In this document: one piece after another, positions 35,001-46,698 of the stretch | Layout of the letters: each line of letters begins with the position of its first letter | How positions within the stretch are numbered: position 1 is the stretch's first letter | Translations under genes and position numbers: made by a program | The notes under the pieces: model-generated | Database searches by the model: none | Told to the model about the DNA's origin: nothing | What the model saw: the letters and a program-made list of their open reading frames with translations, nothing else | DNA from: Akanthomyces muscarius | Lineage: Eukaryota > Ascomycota > Sordariomycetes > Hypocreales > Cordycipitaceae | Length of the DNA: 64,000 bases | Assembly (NCBI RefSeq): GCF_028009165.1 | Contig: NC_079244.1 | Location: forward strand, 4,588,001 to 4,652,000 | Reading direction: 5' to 3'

Positions 35001-35949
35001 CCCCCTCTGCGCTCCAACTCCAAGGAGGGGGCATCTGATTCCGCGATTCTTGCATGCTATCGCAGGACGGCGCGTAACCCTTTTCATTGATTGGTACTGC
35101 TTATGCAGTAGTGTCTAACTGTATGCAAGCTTTGCGTAGAATGAGTTAGTTTTGAGCGACTTGTCAGTCGTAATCAATAGCCTTCTGGGAACTTTTGTTC
35201 AATCAGGCTCCCACTAAGCGCTACGCTAATGCGACTAGGGAAGGTAGCTGACAGGATCGGGCCATCGTCACCGGATCTCCATGTGATGGCCCCTCCCAAC
35301 GCTGAGCTGTCCAACCTTCCGTGCCGTGTTCGCGATCCCGGCGAATGTCGCAATTCGCGCGGGATACTCAGTAAGCACAGGATCCTTGAGCCGCCAGACA
35401 AAATAGAGCCAGTGCAGCTGGTTTTTCGAGAATCAGGGGGTTTCCGCCTTTCGCGGACAAGGCACTGGCTGTCAGCGCACCCACCCGGGGGTAACCCAGA
35501 GCCTTCCTCCCCGCATAATCCACCAGGCTAATTCGCCCTCGACAAAGTCCATAAAATTAGCCCTTACTCCCACTGCAACCCCATCATCGTTAGCTCAATG
35601 CAACCAGATGCGAGTGGGAGGGGTGGGCAGGGGCCGGAATTGCCTGTCAACCTGCCAGGTCGAATACTTATTGCCACCCACTGTATTGCATGGGTTGACT
35701 GATAGGTAGCTACCAGTATGTACCAACGCCGGCCAGGCTGGCTTAGTTGGCTGGCTCTGTAATTTCCTATTAATGTGATTGCTCCCAACCCGTGGTACCT
35801 GCCCTCTCCCCTCTTCCTCAGACGCTGAGCCCAATTGTTTGCCTCTCCTGGCTTGTAGCAATCAGCATTCAAGGCATCACTGTGTTGCTGGTGTCACCTT
35901 ACCTACCAACATTCCTCGCCACTTCGCAGGCATCAAGCCCGTGAGGAAG
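32031..35949. other. Gene-poor 3.9 kb region upstream of the complete ABCC gene
   Basis: The first ~300 bp should be the PAT1 promoter. The rest holds short overlapping frames. One plus-strand frame at 33158-33361 ends in a Walker-A-like GCGKSS stretch that may be a broken ABC remnant (see findings). A CCG-N7-CGG site lies at 35444-35456. I support no intact gene. Confidence 0.45.
35444..35456. promoter_or_regulatory. Candidate Zn2Cys6 binding site CCG-N7-CGG
   Basis: The sequence CCGCCTTTCGCGG forms an inverted CCG/CGG pair with seven bases between, about 494 bp upstream of the ABCC start. Gal4-type fungal regulators bind such pairs, and drug-pump genes are commonly controlled by them. A single site can arise by chance. 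Confidence 0.25.
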
Positions 35950-38900
35950 ATGTCGACTCTTGCCGCTGACCGTAACTTCTGGGACCCTCTCGAGGGTATC
36001 TTCGATTTCTCCCTGAAGTTCGAAGAAGCTGTACTACAGCTTATCCCGTCAGGGATAAGCCTTGCTTTTTTTCCAATTTTTGCCTATCGATATCGCCATG
36101 ATCCCATTTACGTCCGCTCTAGCCCATTGCTTTGGGCCAAGCTCGTGAGTTTTTATGACTAGTCGCCCAACGATAACACCACTCTAACCGACAGGACACA
36201 GTTGATCTCTGCTGTCATTGTTGCGTGCCAGGCTGCCGCCGTTGGTATCCACAAACATGCGACTGCCGACCAGACTGATACGGCTATACCTGCAGCATCG
36301 CTCGAGCTACTCGCCGCCATCAATATGGTCATGATGGTGTACATTGGCCACAGGCATTCTATTCGCTCTTCTGGACTTCTGGCCACCTATCTGCTCTTCA
36401 CTTTCGCTATCGACATCGTCAAAGCTCGCTCGTATTTTCTCCGGGGAGAATTGGATGCTCTTGGTGGCCTAGCGGCTACCACAGCGTCCCTGCGCTTCTT
36501 GTTGCTCATTCTCGAGGAACGATCGAAAAGAAACCTTCTGTTTGATCAAAACCTTCGTGAGATCTCTGGCTCAGAGGCTACCAGCGGTTATTTTACCAGA
36601 TCGTTCTTTCTTTTCTTAAATCCGATATTCCTGGGTGGGTTTTCCGGTCAACTTCAAAACGCCGACTTGGAGAAGCTTGGGTTGGATTTCTCGTCGAAGG
36701 TCTTGCACGAAAAGCTTCAACATCAATGGGAGCGTGATAATATCGCCTCTTCCGACCGTCGCCTTTTCTGGGCAACTTTTTATGCATTCAGATGGGATCT
36801 CTTCCTTATTTTTATCCCACGCCTCCTAAGTATTGGAGCTAGTTTTGCTCAACCATTTCTCATCGAGCTCGTCACCGAAACAGCGGAGCTTGATGCTAAA
36901 CAGGAAGGGCACAAGGTGTCTAACGGCAAGCGAGGGGGAATGTCGTTTTCGACGGTTTTGGTCTATGTCGCCTTAGCCGTGACCAAGGTATCGGCTTCAC
37001 ACCTAGCGAATCGTCTCGCTGTGAAGGTTCGCGGTGCCCATGTTGCTAAGCTGATGGACAAAACTCATAAGCTCAGTGAACGCGAGGCCAAAAAGTCGGC
37101 AGTTTTGACCCACATGAGCTCCGATATCGAGGACATTGCCAAGGGTCTTACCAACTTTATCGATATCCCTATGGTTATTCTAGAAGTTGTGGTCGGAGTT
37201 TTCTTCCTATCGCGATTTATTGGTGCTTCTTGTTTCTTTGTACTACTTCCTGTTCTAGGAACCAACATGACCTCGTTTCTTCTTAGTAGGAAATCTGGAC
37301 CGGCATTGGGTAAATGGAACAAGCGCATCGAAATGAGAATTGCGAAAACAACCGAAGTGCTTAGGCAGCTTCCAGCCATCAAGATGCTAGGTCTCGGCCC
37401 AACTATGCGCGATCAACTTCACCGCCTGCGAGTCGAGGAGATGGAGGTCTCGAAGATCTATCGTGTGTACATGGGAATCTTGAGCGTAACTCAAGTAGTC
37501 GCTGATGTAGGAACTCCAATTGTTGTCATCGCCGGCGCCTTTTTCTGGAGAGGATTTGAGCACAGGCTGGTATCGTCTCGTGTATTCCCAACGCTCGGTG
37601 TCGTCAGTTTGATCCAAACCCCGACCATCAAAGCGCTGATGTCTTATACGGATGTCACAGCGATGCTTGCTTGTTTTGGCCGTATTCAAGGCTTCATGGA
37701 CTTGCCTGAGCGTGAGGACTCACGGGTGCAATGGGATCCATCCGCGCCTTCAGGTTCCTATGAGCTTGTGCCGACTTCCTATGGCTCAGACGTGATGAGA
37801 AGTCGGGTACAAGCGCAGAGTCCGTATGGAATCATCCAGTTCGCCAATGCCAGCATTGGACCTGTCGATATGGATGAACCCCTTCTTAAAGAGATAAATC
37901 TCTCTCTTCTTCGAGGCGCAGTCTCAGGCGTTCTCGGTCCTACTGGCTCTGGTAAATCCACCTTTTTAAAGAGCATTCTGGGAGAGACCAAAAACGCAGC
38001 TGGCTACGTGTATACCGATAAAGTAAACATCGCTTATTGTGGTGCCAATGTCTGGCTCAAGGACGCGTCGATTCGGGATAACATTGTCGGGTGTCTGGAA
38101 TTCGATGCTGTTCTATACCAGGAGACCATTCAGGCATGTCAGCTTGAGGAAGACATCGGACGACTCCCTGGCGGGCATGATTACGTTGTTGGTCCGAATG
38201 GTTTCAATCTCAGTGGTGGTCAACGCCAGCGTGTCTCTCTAGCTAGAGCCGCTTTTGCTCGATGTGATATAACTGTTATTGACGACGGGTTCAGTTCACT
38301 CGATCGACGAACAGCAACTTCTATTCTGTTTGCTCTCTGCGGAGCCGATGGCCTTCTCCGAAGAACGGATTCCACAGTTCTTATATCCACATACCTGCCA
38401 GAAGTAGTGGACATCATTGATCATCTGATCACTGTTGACGAAGATGGGCACATCGTCATGGAAGGCCCCCATGAGAATCCGGCCCGCAGTCTCATGATCG
38501 CAGGATACCTGAGCTCTGTGAGGCCGTGCATTTCTGAGGATATTGAGGACCAAGAGAAAGCCTCAATCCGCCGACTATGGGTTCTTGATCCTGCACAAGC
38601 CGCTGACCCGGAAGAGGTCTATAGGAGGCAAAGAGGAAGTTGGCAGCTGTATTTGGTCTACATTGACAGTATTGGGAGATTCAAGTGCCTTGGACTCGCA
38701 ATTCTGGCATTTCTCGTCGCTGGCAGTGAGTACCTTCCTGAAGTTTACATGCGAGTCTGGACCGAAAGGCACCCGGAATCTGGCAAGTGGTTTATTGGAT
38801 ACGCATGCCTGGCCATTATCACCTTTGTTCTGTCAGCAATAGCATATTGGCTACTATTTGGTATCGTTGCAGTAAAGGCTGCAATAGCGCTACATGAACA

Positions 38901-40432
38901 GATGCTTAACGCCACCATGGGAGCGACGCTAGGCTTCCTCACCAGCACCAAAACCGGAAATATTCTCAATCGCTTCAGCCAGGATACCACTCTTTTCGCC
39001 AAGGTTCTGCCTTCATACCTCTTCAGGACTATGTACATGTTCTTCTCGTCGGTGGTGCTGGTCGCCATCATCCTGTCAAGCGCCTCATTTATGTCTGTTT
39101 CGCTGCCAGCAATCGTGGTCGCAATCTACTTCATTCAGGGTTTCTATCTCCGCACATCTCGTCAAATCCGTCATATTGACCTCGAAGAAAAGGCGCCGCT
39201 GTACACGTATTTTTGTGAAACAGCCGAAGGCATTTTATATATTCAAGCCTTCGGCTGGCGCTCCAAAAGCATGGCGAACGGTTATCGACTCCTCGACAAT
39301 TCTCAGCAGCCATACTACCTGATGCAATGTATTCAACAGTGGCTTGTTCTTGTGCTTGGTCTCCTTACTGCCGTAATTGCATTTATCCTGGTGTCTATTG
39401 TTGTCTGGGGTGAGAAGGGCACCAGCGGCCCCGCCGTCGGGTTGTCATTTCTGAGTGTTATCAGCTTCCAGCGAATACTGGTCCTGCTGCTTGAAGCCTG
39501 GACCGGATCGGAGACGTCAGTTGCCGCCATCTCCAGACTGGAACAATTCAAGAAGGAAACGCCTCAGGAGCATATCCCCGAGGAACCCGAAGATTTACCC
39601 GCAGACTGGGCACCTGAAGGGTACATCGACTTTACCAACGTCTCTGCACGCTATAAGTATGTCACCCCCGTATAAATCAGTCAAGGACAACCACTAACAC
39701 TGTCTCCGCAGACCTGCGAGAGACACTCCGCCCATCATCCGAGACTTCTCGCTTGCTGTAGAAGCGGGGGACAAGGTTGGCCTTGTCGGCCGTACCGGAA
39801 GTGGCAAAAGCTCTTTATTACTTGCCTTGCTTGGGTTCCTCCATTGCGAGGGTCGAGTCGAAATTGACGGTATTGACGTCAAAAATATTGATCCCGACTT
39901 TTTGCGGTCACGCGTCATTTCTATTACGCAGGACTCAGTACAGCTCAACGAGACCGTGCGCAAGAATCTTTTGCCATTTACCATCAATGACAATGACGAC
40001 AACAGGACAGAGGAGAAAATGAGAGAACAGCAGCTGACAGACTCTGCGCTTGTTGAGGTTCTACAGAGTCTTAACCTGTGGTCCCAGATAGTGCAAAAGG
40101 GAGGGCTGGACGCAATGCTGGTGGATTCGGGATACTCCAAGGGCGAGCTGCAATTATTCTCGATTGCGCGAGCCCTTGTCCGTCGCCGAGAGACTGGAAG
40201 CGGTCTCGTCTTGATTGACGAGGCGACTAGCAATCTGGACGCGCTCCGAGATCAAGAGACACAAGCAGTGATGCGGGAGGAATTTAACGACTGCACGGTG
40301 TTGACGATTGCACATCGTGAGGAAACTATTCGTCGTGTCGACTTTACGGTTGCCTTGGATGACGGAGAAATGACGAGTATGGGCGTTCCTCAGGTAGAAG
40401 CTGACCGAATCGCAGCAGCTTCTCAAGATTGA
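35950..40432 (+). CDS. ABC transporter, subfamily C (MRP-type multidrug transporter)
   Basis: Full-length exporter of drugs, toxins or conjugates. Exons: 35950-36144, 36202-39656, 39712-40432; 1,456 residues. Layout: N-terminal helices (TMD0-like, ~30-190), TMD1 (~280-570), NBD1, TMD2 (~870-1180), NBD2. NBD1 has Walker A GPTGSGKST (644-652), signature LSGGQ (735-739) and Walker B TVIDDG (756-761), where the catalytic Glu position is Asp. Its H-loop position reads ISTYLPE with no His. NBD2 has Walker A GRTGSGKSS (1243-1251), a decayed signature YSKGELQ (1358-1364), Walker B with D1386-E1387 and H-loop His1418. So one ATP site is intact (NBD2 Walkers with NBD1 signature) and the other degenerate, as is common in ABCC proteins. 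First acceptor ACACAG at 36201 was chosen because it keeps phase. Substrate unknown. Confidence 0.93.
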
Positions 40433-40996
40433 TGAAAGTTTTGTTTTTATTACATTTTCTTTGTCGTTTTCTCTTGTTCTCGGCTTTGGGATTGAGTCAC
40501 TTTGGTTGCTGTCATGGCGGCGTTCTAGCGTCTCGTCACTATTGATCATTGTACATACAAATTGCAGAACAAAATACAGGTAGCATGTTATTTATTCATC
40601 TTGGCTATATATCATTTTTAAGTAAAATTAAAAACAGCCTCAGCATACGTGGTAATTCACACCCCGAGGCGAGTTTTGTGACTAACACGGCCAAAGTGTA
40701 TAATGCCAAGAAGGCCGGGCAATGACTCATTCTAGGCGTTCAACACATGCCTTGATCAATAGCAATTCATTGATAAGAGAAATGCAAATACAGCCACAGT
40801 TTGGGGTCGAAGGATCTCGCTACCCCGCGGGCTGCGGAGGGCGAAGGCCGATGCCGCAAAAGCGCTGACCCACCTCGCCGGCCGGCGCAGGTGTAAGAAG
40901 TGGACATGATGAGCTGATGGCGAGCTGAAACTCTCTCCAACAATGACTTGAACAAGCATCGTCGTTACAAAAACAGAAACAAGGCGAACATTCAGC
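40433..40996. other. Intergenic region ABCC / D-amino-acid oxidase
   Basis: About 560 bp containing the ABCC terminator side and the DAO promoter, both + strand. The frames on the minus strand here (40756-41161) are shadows. No further gene seen. Confidence 0.4.
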
Positions 40997-42460
40997 ATGA
41001 CCAACACAATTGTCGTCGTCGGGTAGGAGATGATCATCGGTCGGACTGCGCACGGGGTTTGCTAACGGGCCTTTTCCCAGCGGCGGCGTGTCCGGCCTCA
41101 CGTCGGCGTATCTGCTGTCCAAGAGCAAGGGCAACACCGTCACCGTCGTGGCCAAGCACATGCCGGGCGACTACGACATTGAATACGCATCGCCGTTTGC
41201 GGGTGCCAACGTCCTGCCGTGAGTTGTGCTTCTTCCAGCTCTTTCGCCCACCGCATCGCTAACACGGCTTGCTGCCTGTGCCTCGCAGCATGAACCCAGA
41301 CGCCGACAGCAGATGGGAGCGTCGCACGTGGCCCGAGCTTGAATGGCTCTGCAGAAATGTTCCAGAAGCTGGCTTGCACTTCAAGAGTACGTACGATTCG
41401 CACCCCGTCACAAGAGAAGCACAGATTTGTTTGCTCCCCCTTTGCTTGCACAATCTCATGGGCACGGCAGGCCTGCCGTAGCTCCCTCACCACGTGGCAA
41501 TCTCTCCTAGTTCCACGTCCTGCACTTGCAACAGGGGGCTGACGTCTCATCTCAAAACTTACAGATGTTCGTGTCTTCCGCAAGCACAAGGACCTGGACC
41601 CAGATACGGCCTCGATGCCCATGGATCCGCTGTTTGATCCCAACCCGTGGTACCGCCACATGATGCCCGACTACCGCGAGCTCGAGTCGAGCGAGCTGCC
41701 GCCCGGGCAGGACAGCGGCTGCAGCTTCACCAGCGTGTGCCTCAACACGCCCATGTACCTCTCGTGGCTGGTCGGGCAGTGCCTCCGCAATGGCGTCGTC
41801 TTCAGGCGCGGCGTGCTGTCCGACCTCGCCGACGCGCGCCGCCTCTCGCACGCCGGCCGTCCGGCCGACATCGTCGTCAACGCGACGGGGCTCGGGTCGC
41901 TGCGCCTCGGCGGCGTCAGGGACACGGCCATGGCGCCGGCGCGCGGCCAGCTTGTGCTCGTGCGCAACGACCGCCCGTCGATGCTCGTCACGTCGAGCAC
42001 CGACGACGACAGCGGCGAGGTGCTGTACGTGATGCACCGCGCGGCCGGCGGCGGCACCATCATCGGCGGCACCTACGATATTGGCAACTGGGAGTCGCAG
42101 CCGTGCCCCAACATTGCCGCCCGCATCATGGCGCGTGCCGTGCGCCTCGACCCTGAGCTCGCCGGCGGTAAAGGCGTGACGGGGCTTGACGTGGTCCGGC
42201 ACGCTGTCGGCCTGCGTCCGTACCGCAAGGGCGGCGTGCGCATCGAGCGCGAGACGCTCCGAGACGAAGCGGAGGATGGCGGCAGCAGCGTAGAGGTGGT
42301 GCACAACTATGGCCACGCGGGCTGGGGATATCAGGGCTCGTTTGGCTGCGCCGAGAGGGTCGTGGAGCTTGTGAATGAGATTCGCGCGGCCAAGGGCGAG
42401 GATCTCTCCAAGGAGCCTAAGCTGTTCAACTATGACGCTGCGGCTACTCCCAAGCTGTGA
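40997..42460 (+). CDS. D-amino-acid oxidase (FAD)
   Basis: Flavoenzyme that oxidatively deaminates D-amino acids to 2-oxo acids, ammonia and hydrogen peroxide, normally in peroxisomes. Four exons: 40997-41022, 41081-41218, 41289-41386, 41565-42460; 385 residues with every phase consistent. The dinucleotide-binding motif VVVGGGVSGL (residues 6-15) is completed only by splicing the first intron. Other family marks are YDIEYASPFAGAN, the ATGLGSLRLGGV region (FAD contact), GTYDIGNWE, GLRPYRKGGVRIE (substrate-carboxylate arginine region) and HNYGHAGWGYQGSFG near the end. The C-terminus is PKL, a weak match to the peroxisomal PTS1 tripeptide. GC-rich coding sequence like its neighbour ALG3. Aspartate oxidase is a possible alternative specificity. 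Confidence 0.93.
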
Positions 42461-42563
42461 ATGGGCACACAAAACTCCGTCCACGAACAAAAATACAACT
42501 ATGAATGTAACAATTTTACGACTGGAAATTACATTAGCTTAATTGATTGGTGTTAGTGAAACT

Positions 42564-42596
42564 AGCGTGCGCATCTGCAGCGGATAGGCGCACGCT
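42564..42596. repeat. Perfect 9-bp inverted repeat with 15-bp loop
   Basis: AGCGTGCGC (42564-42572) is followed after 15 bases by GCGCACGCT (42588-42596). It sits between the DAO stop and the ALG3 start, about 163 bp before the latter. It could be a hairpin near the DAO 3' end or a dyad binding site in the ALG3 promoter. Confidence 0.55.
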
Positions 42597-42758
42597 GGAG
42601 CCCCGCTATAGCTCAGTGCCCCTTTCAGACAGCTTGATGCCTTCAAGATCCCCACCACCACACCACCGACCATCATTAACCCACAAACGGCCTCGTCGTG
42701 ATCGCTACTCAGAGACTCGAGGTTTTCCCGCTGCATTTGGAGGGACGACCGAGAGCCC

Positions 42759-44249
42759 ATGGAGGCAAAACGCACGCCCGCAGCACGCCCGGCGGCGGCT
42801 CGTCAAGCCCCTGCGCATGTCCGCGCGCTGACGTTTGTCCTCGACGTGGCGTGCGGCCGGCATGCGCTGTCGCCGCTGATTCCCGTGGCGCTGTGGCTCG
42901 CCGACGCCGTGCTGACCTGCCTGGTGATTTGGAAGATTCCATGTAAGAAATCCTCGTCATTGCTGTCAGAACCATTGTTACTATGTTTTGCCGCCATGGT
43001 ACTAACCGATGTGTCTGGTCTGCAGACACCGAGATTGACTGGATCGCGTACATGGAGCAGATCAAGCAGTTTGTCCACGGCGAGCGCGACTACACAAAGA
43101 TCAAAGGCGGCACCGGCCCGCTCGTGTACCCGGCGGCCCATGTCTACACCTACACGGGGCTCTACTACCTCACGGGTGAAGGCGAGAATATCCTGCTGGC
43201 GCAGCAGCTGTTTGCGGTGCTGTACATGGCGACGCTGGGACTGGTGATGCTTTGCTACTGGAAAGCCAAGGTTTGTACTTTTTTCCCCCGGCCCAATTCT
43301 ACCTGATTTTCAACTACGACTCTTTGAAGAACAACGGCTAACAATCGACATCAAGGTACCGCCATACGTCTTCCCGCTCCTCATCCTCTCGAAGCGTCTA
43401 CACTCCGTCTTTGTCCTGCGCTGCTTCAACGACTGCTTCGCCGCCTTTTTCCTGTGGCTCGCCATCTACGCCTTCCAGCGGCGGCTGTGGGCGCTCGGCG
43501 CCATGGCCTACACCTGGGGCCTCGGCATCAAGATGTCGCTGCTGCTGGTGCTGCCCGCCGTCGCGGCCGTGCTCCTCCACGCGCGCGGCTTCTCGGGCGC
43601 GCTGTCGCTCGCGTGGCTCATGGCGCAGGTCCAGGTCGTCATCGCGCTGCCCTTTGTCGCCACCAACACCAACGGCTACCTCGCGCGCGCCTTTGAGCTC
43701 TCGCGGCAGTTCAAGTACGAGTGGACCGTCAACTGGCGCATGATGGGCGAGGCGACATTTCTGAGCCGCGGTTTCGCGCTGTCGCTGCTCGGCCTGCACG
43801 CCGCCACGCTGGCGCTCTTCCTCACGACGCGGTGGATGCGCCCCGCCAACAAGTCGCTGCGCGACATGGTGCCCGCGTGGCTGCGCTTCCGCTCGGGGCT
43901 GACGCCGGACGAGGAGCACCGCGCGTCGCGCCGCGTGACGCCAGACTTTGTCATGACGAGCATCCTGGCGGCCAACGTCGTGGGCTTGCTGTTTGCGCGC
44001 TCGCTGCACTACCAGTTCTATGCGTACCTGGCGTGGTCGACGCCGTTCCTGCTCTGGCGCGCGCTGCCCAACGCCGCGCTCGTGTATCCGCTGTGGCTCC
44101 TGCAGGAGTGGGCGTGGAACGTGTTTCCCAGCACGAGCGAGTCGTCGACGGCGGCGGTCGCCGTCATGGCGACGACGGTGCTGGTGGTGTACGCCGGCAC
44201 GCGCAACGACGGCATCGCGGTTAGGAAGCCGGCGGCCAAGAAGCAATAG
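42759..44249 (+). CDS. ALG3: Dol-P-Man:Man5GlcNAc2-PP-Dol alpha-1,3-mannosyltransferase
   Basis: ER-lumen enzyme that adds the sixth mannose to the lipid-linked oligosaccharide, the first step using dolichyl-phosphate-mannose. Three exons: 42759-42942, 43026-43270, 43356-44249; 440 residues. The family blocks are [13 protein letters not shown] (created by the first splice), the [10 protein letters not shown] motif, then [24 protein letters not shown] sequence at the second junction (here [12 protein letters not shown]), ALPFVATN, and [17 protein letters not shown] near the C-terminus. About ten hydrophobic helices. The C-terminal PAAKKQ carries lysines near the end that may act as an ER retrieval signal, though spacing is not canonical. 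Same pathway as ALG10 in this window. Confidence 0.95.
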
Positions 44250-44373
44250 AGGTGGTGGCGGTGGGTGTATTAAAGATTTAAGCAAAAGAAAGCATAGAAA
44301 GAGGGCAAAAGGTATTCAATATTTATAGATGCAAAATTTCATAAGTCGTCATGGCTGTGGGCCGTGGATATAT

Positions 44374-44842
44374 CTATTCGTCGTCCGAGTCGCTGGGCGG
44401 CATCTTGCCCACGGTCGATTCTTCGTCCGAGTCGTCCTGGTCGTAGGCGGCCTTGGCAAACTCCTTTGGCCTACGTGCGCATATCATTAGACCTTCCTTG
44501 CCCATCCGATTAAAGCCAGCTCGAGACTCACCAGTACGGCATCTTGCGCCACTCCTTTTCGCCCCGCACAATGTTGATAATCTCGCCCTGCGCGCGCGTG
44601 TCCGTGGCGCCGTCTTCGTAGCGCTCCGCCAGGGCGAAGCCGCCGCGCTTGATCCAGATGGTGTTGCGGAACTTTTGTGCGAGTTCTAGGACAAGAGTCT
44701 CTTGGCCGGGCAGCGCGCACAGGAAGAGGTTGTTGCCCTCGGGCTTGACGACGCGGACGAGGGTCTGGTTGGCGGCGAGGACGTCGGGCGGGGTGAGGGT
44801 CTCGTCGGAGGCGGCCTGGACGCCACGGTTCGTGCGGCCCAT
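44374..44842 (-). CDS. EIF1AD-like S1/OB-fold RNA-binding protein (eIF1A domain)
   Basis: Two exons, 44842-44532 and 44470-44374, splitting a Trp codon; 135 residues. The fold is an S1-like/eIF1A OB domain: TLVRVVKPEGNNLFLCALPG, then LVLELAQKFRNTIWIKRGGFAL, then EIINIV (residues ~25-95), closely matching the eIF1A-domain-containing protein family (human EIF1AD) rather than eIF1A itself, which lacks the N-terminal MGRTNRGV start. The C-terminal tail after the splice is acidic with repeated Asp/Glu/Ser (DDSDEES ... DSDDE), another family trait. Role in fungi poorly known; likely RNA-binding, nuclear or cytosolic. The start at 44842 follows the family start; an in-frame Met lies further upstream at 44887. 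It converges on ALG3, with only ~124 bp between stops. Confidence 0.88.
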
Positions 44843-46698
44843 TGTCGATGTCGGGAGGTACTTGTATATATCGAGAAGAGAAGGCAAGAAGATTCGATGA
44901 CTTCAAGTACGCGAAAATGGCTGTCGAAATGTTGTAATGGGTAAGCGGTCTGTCGAAGGTCGGCATCTGTTGTCGAACTTTTTTTCTGTATCGATAGTGG
45001 GGTTGAGGGGTCTCGCGGGCCGCGCCCCGGTCGGACATCTACAGGTGCCGGGCGTGTGCAACTTTTAAAAACAGCTGAGACGATGGGCGGTTGCGATGAA
45101 GACTGTGTGCATTTAGGTATGTAATTCTGTTTCGCTGCTCACACCATACTTTGGCACATGTCCTCGAATTCTTCTGCTACCTCATACCTACTGGTAGAGT
45201 TGAACTTGTTGGAAGAACCTTGATGGCCTTGAACAAAGAGCTACATTCAGATTTCATCAATCCATGGAACCAATTGCCAGGACAACATCGAGCGTCGGAC
45301 CAATCAACACAAGACGATAGTAGTAAGCCATTATAATTCTATTTGTACTCGTGGAATTCTCAGTTGGCCTGCGAAGCCCGCTCTTCTTGCATCTCGCAGT
45401 CGTGTAATTGAGCTGTGCTGTTAGGAAGCCCAACGAACAGATTCAGCAGCTGGTGTACCACCTAGCAGCAAAGCACAGAGACGCAAGGATACAAAAAATA
45501 AAATAAAAATGACAGTCCATTTTAGCAGGAAAATAGACTCATCCGATCGTGCCACACTGCGCGACGATCGATTACCCATAGACTCGCTCTACCCGCACTG
45601 ATTACTACACTGTGCCGATGCTCGGGTTTGTCTCGCCTTGTCGGCCGGCCACTACTCAGTAAGAAACACACCAGGCCGCTGCGCCCAAATTCTTGGCGGG
45701 GGCTCCATACAACAAATACGCGTATCTGGTCTGCTCCGGGCGCAAGCAAAGACCCCCCCTGTCAGCAAATCAGCAAGCCATCAAGCCAAGTCCGCAGCAA
45801 GGCTGGCGGGTCGTCCACGGCGGAGCTCTCAGTTTGTCCGCAAAAGATGGACTGTGCCTTTGTTCGTTTGCTGCTCGGATAGAAGCTGTCCCGATTGTAT
45901 TTTTGCCTACTTGCTTGTGTCACCTCCTTTGGCAATTTTCTCGTTCACCGAAACGGTCGAATGGACAATGTTCCCTCGCTGTTAGGCAGAAGATGTCGAG
46001 TCCGCCTTCTAGAATGTCTCATCGTACATGGTTGAGATGAAATCCTGGAACGATTCACTGTCCAACGGAAAGGTCTCAAGACAACTTGCTAGCGCCCGGA
46101 TGGGCAGCCATCCGGCCCAAAAAAGCATCTTTGGCCGAGTCCTCCCAGTTTTAGCACCCGCCGGAATTAACGAATGACGCCCCCACTAGCTGACGCCCTA
46201 CCTACACTTATTTCGCTGTTTGTTCAATTAAAATGCGGCTGGTTTGTACGGAGCACTTCCAGTTCCGTACCCGGCGTTACACGTATTCGAAACTCTAGTT
46301 GGCGCTGACAAGAACCGTACTAGTCAGTGTTAGTGTGCCCCCCAAACGAGGCTTTGCGCTTCACACCCCGTCCTTTCAAATACGTCAACGAATCCTCTTT
46401 CTCTTTTTTTTTTAACAGTCATATTGTTTAAAGTCTGGTTCTGTCTTCCCGTCGCTGTTCCAACACCGACTTGCGACTGTTTGCTGTCCTCCGTGATAAG
46501 ATACCCCCTCCGCGTTTCAGGACCAACGCGCGACATTGACGACGACGACTCGCCACATCTCTTACAACGGCCTGCTAGACTCGATCCTATTTCCGAGGCT
46601 TCCGCCCGGCCAAAGAACGAGCAACTCGAATACATCTACAGAACAAAGCGACCCGAGAAACGTCACAGCGCCGACAACAGCACGCCGCCGCCGCCGCC
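44843..46698. other. 1.9 kb intergenic region EIF1AD / RTA1
   Basis: Divergent promoters of the two flanking genes. Frames here are short and mutually overlapping, and I recognise no domain. The C/T-rich part from 46380 onward is likely the RTA1 5' UTR. Confidence 0.4.

Noticed and set aside
41552..42490. 312-codon frame antisense to D-amino-acid oxidase
   Set aside because: Shadow of the GC-rich DAO exon; no recognisable motif.
43398..44285. 295-codon arginine-rich frame antisense to ALG3
   Set aside because: Arg/His-rich composition is what GC-rich coding DNA gives on the reverse strand. ALG3 is unambiguous.
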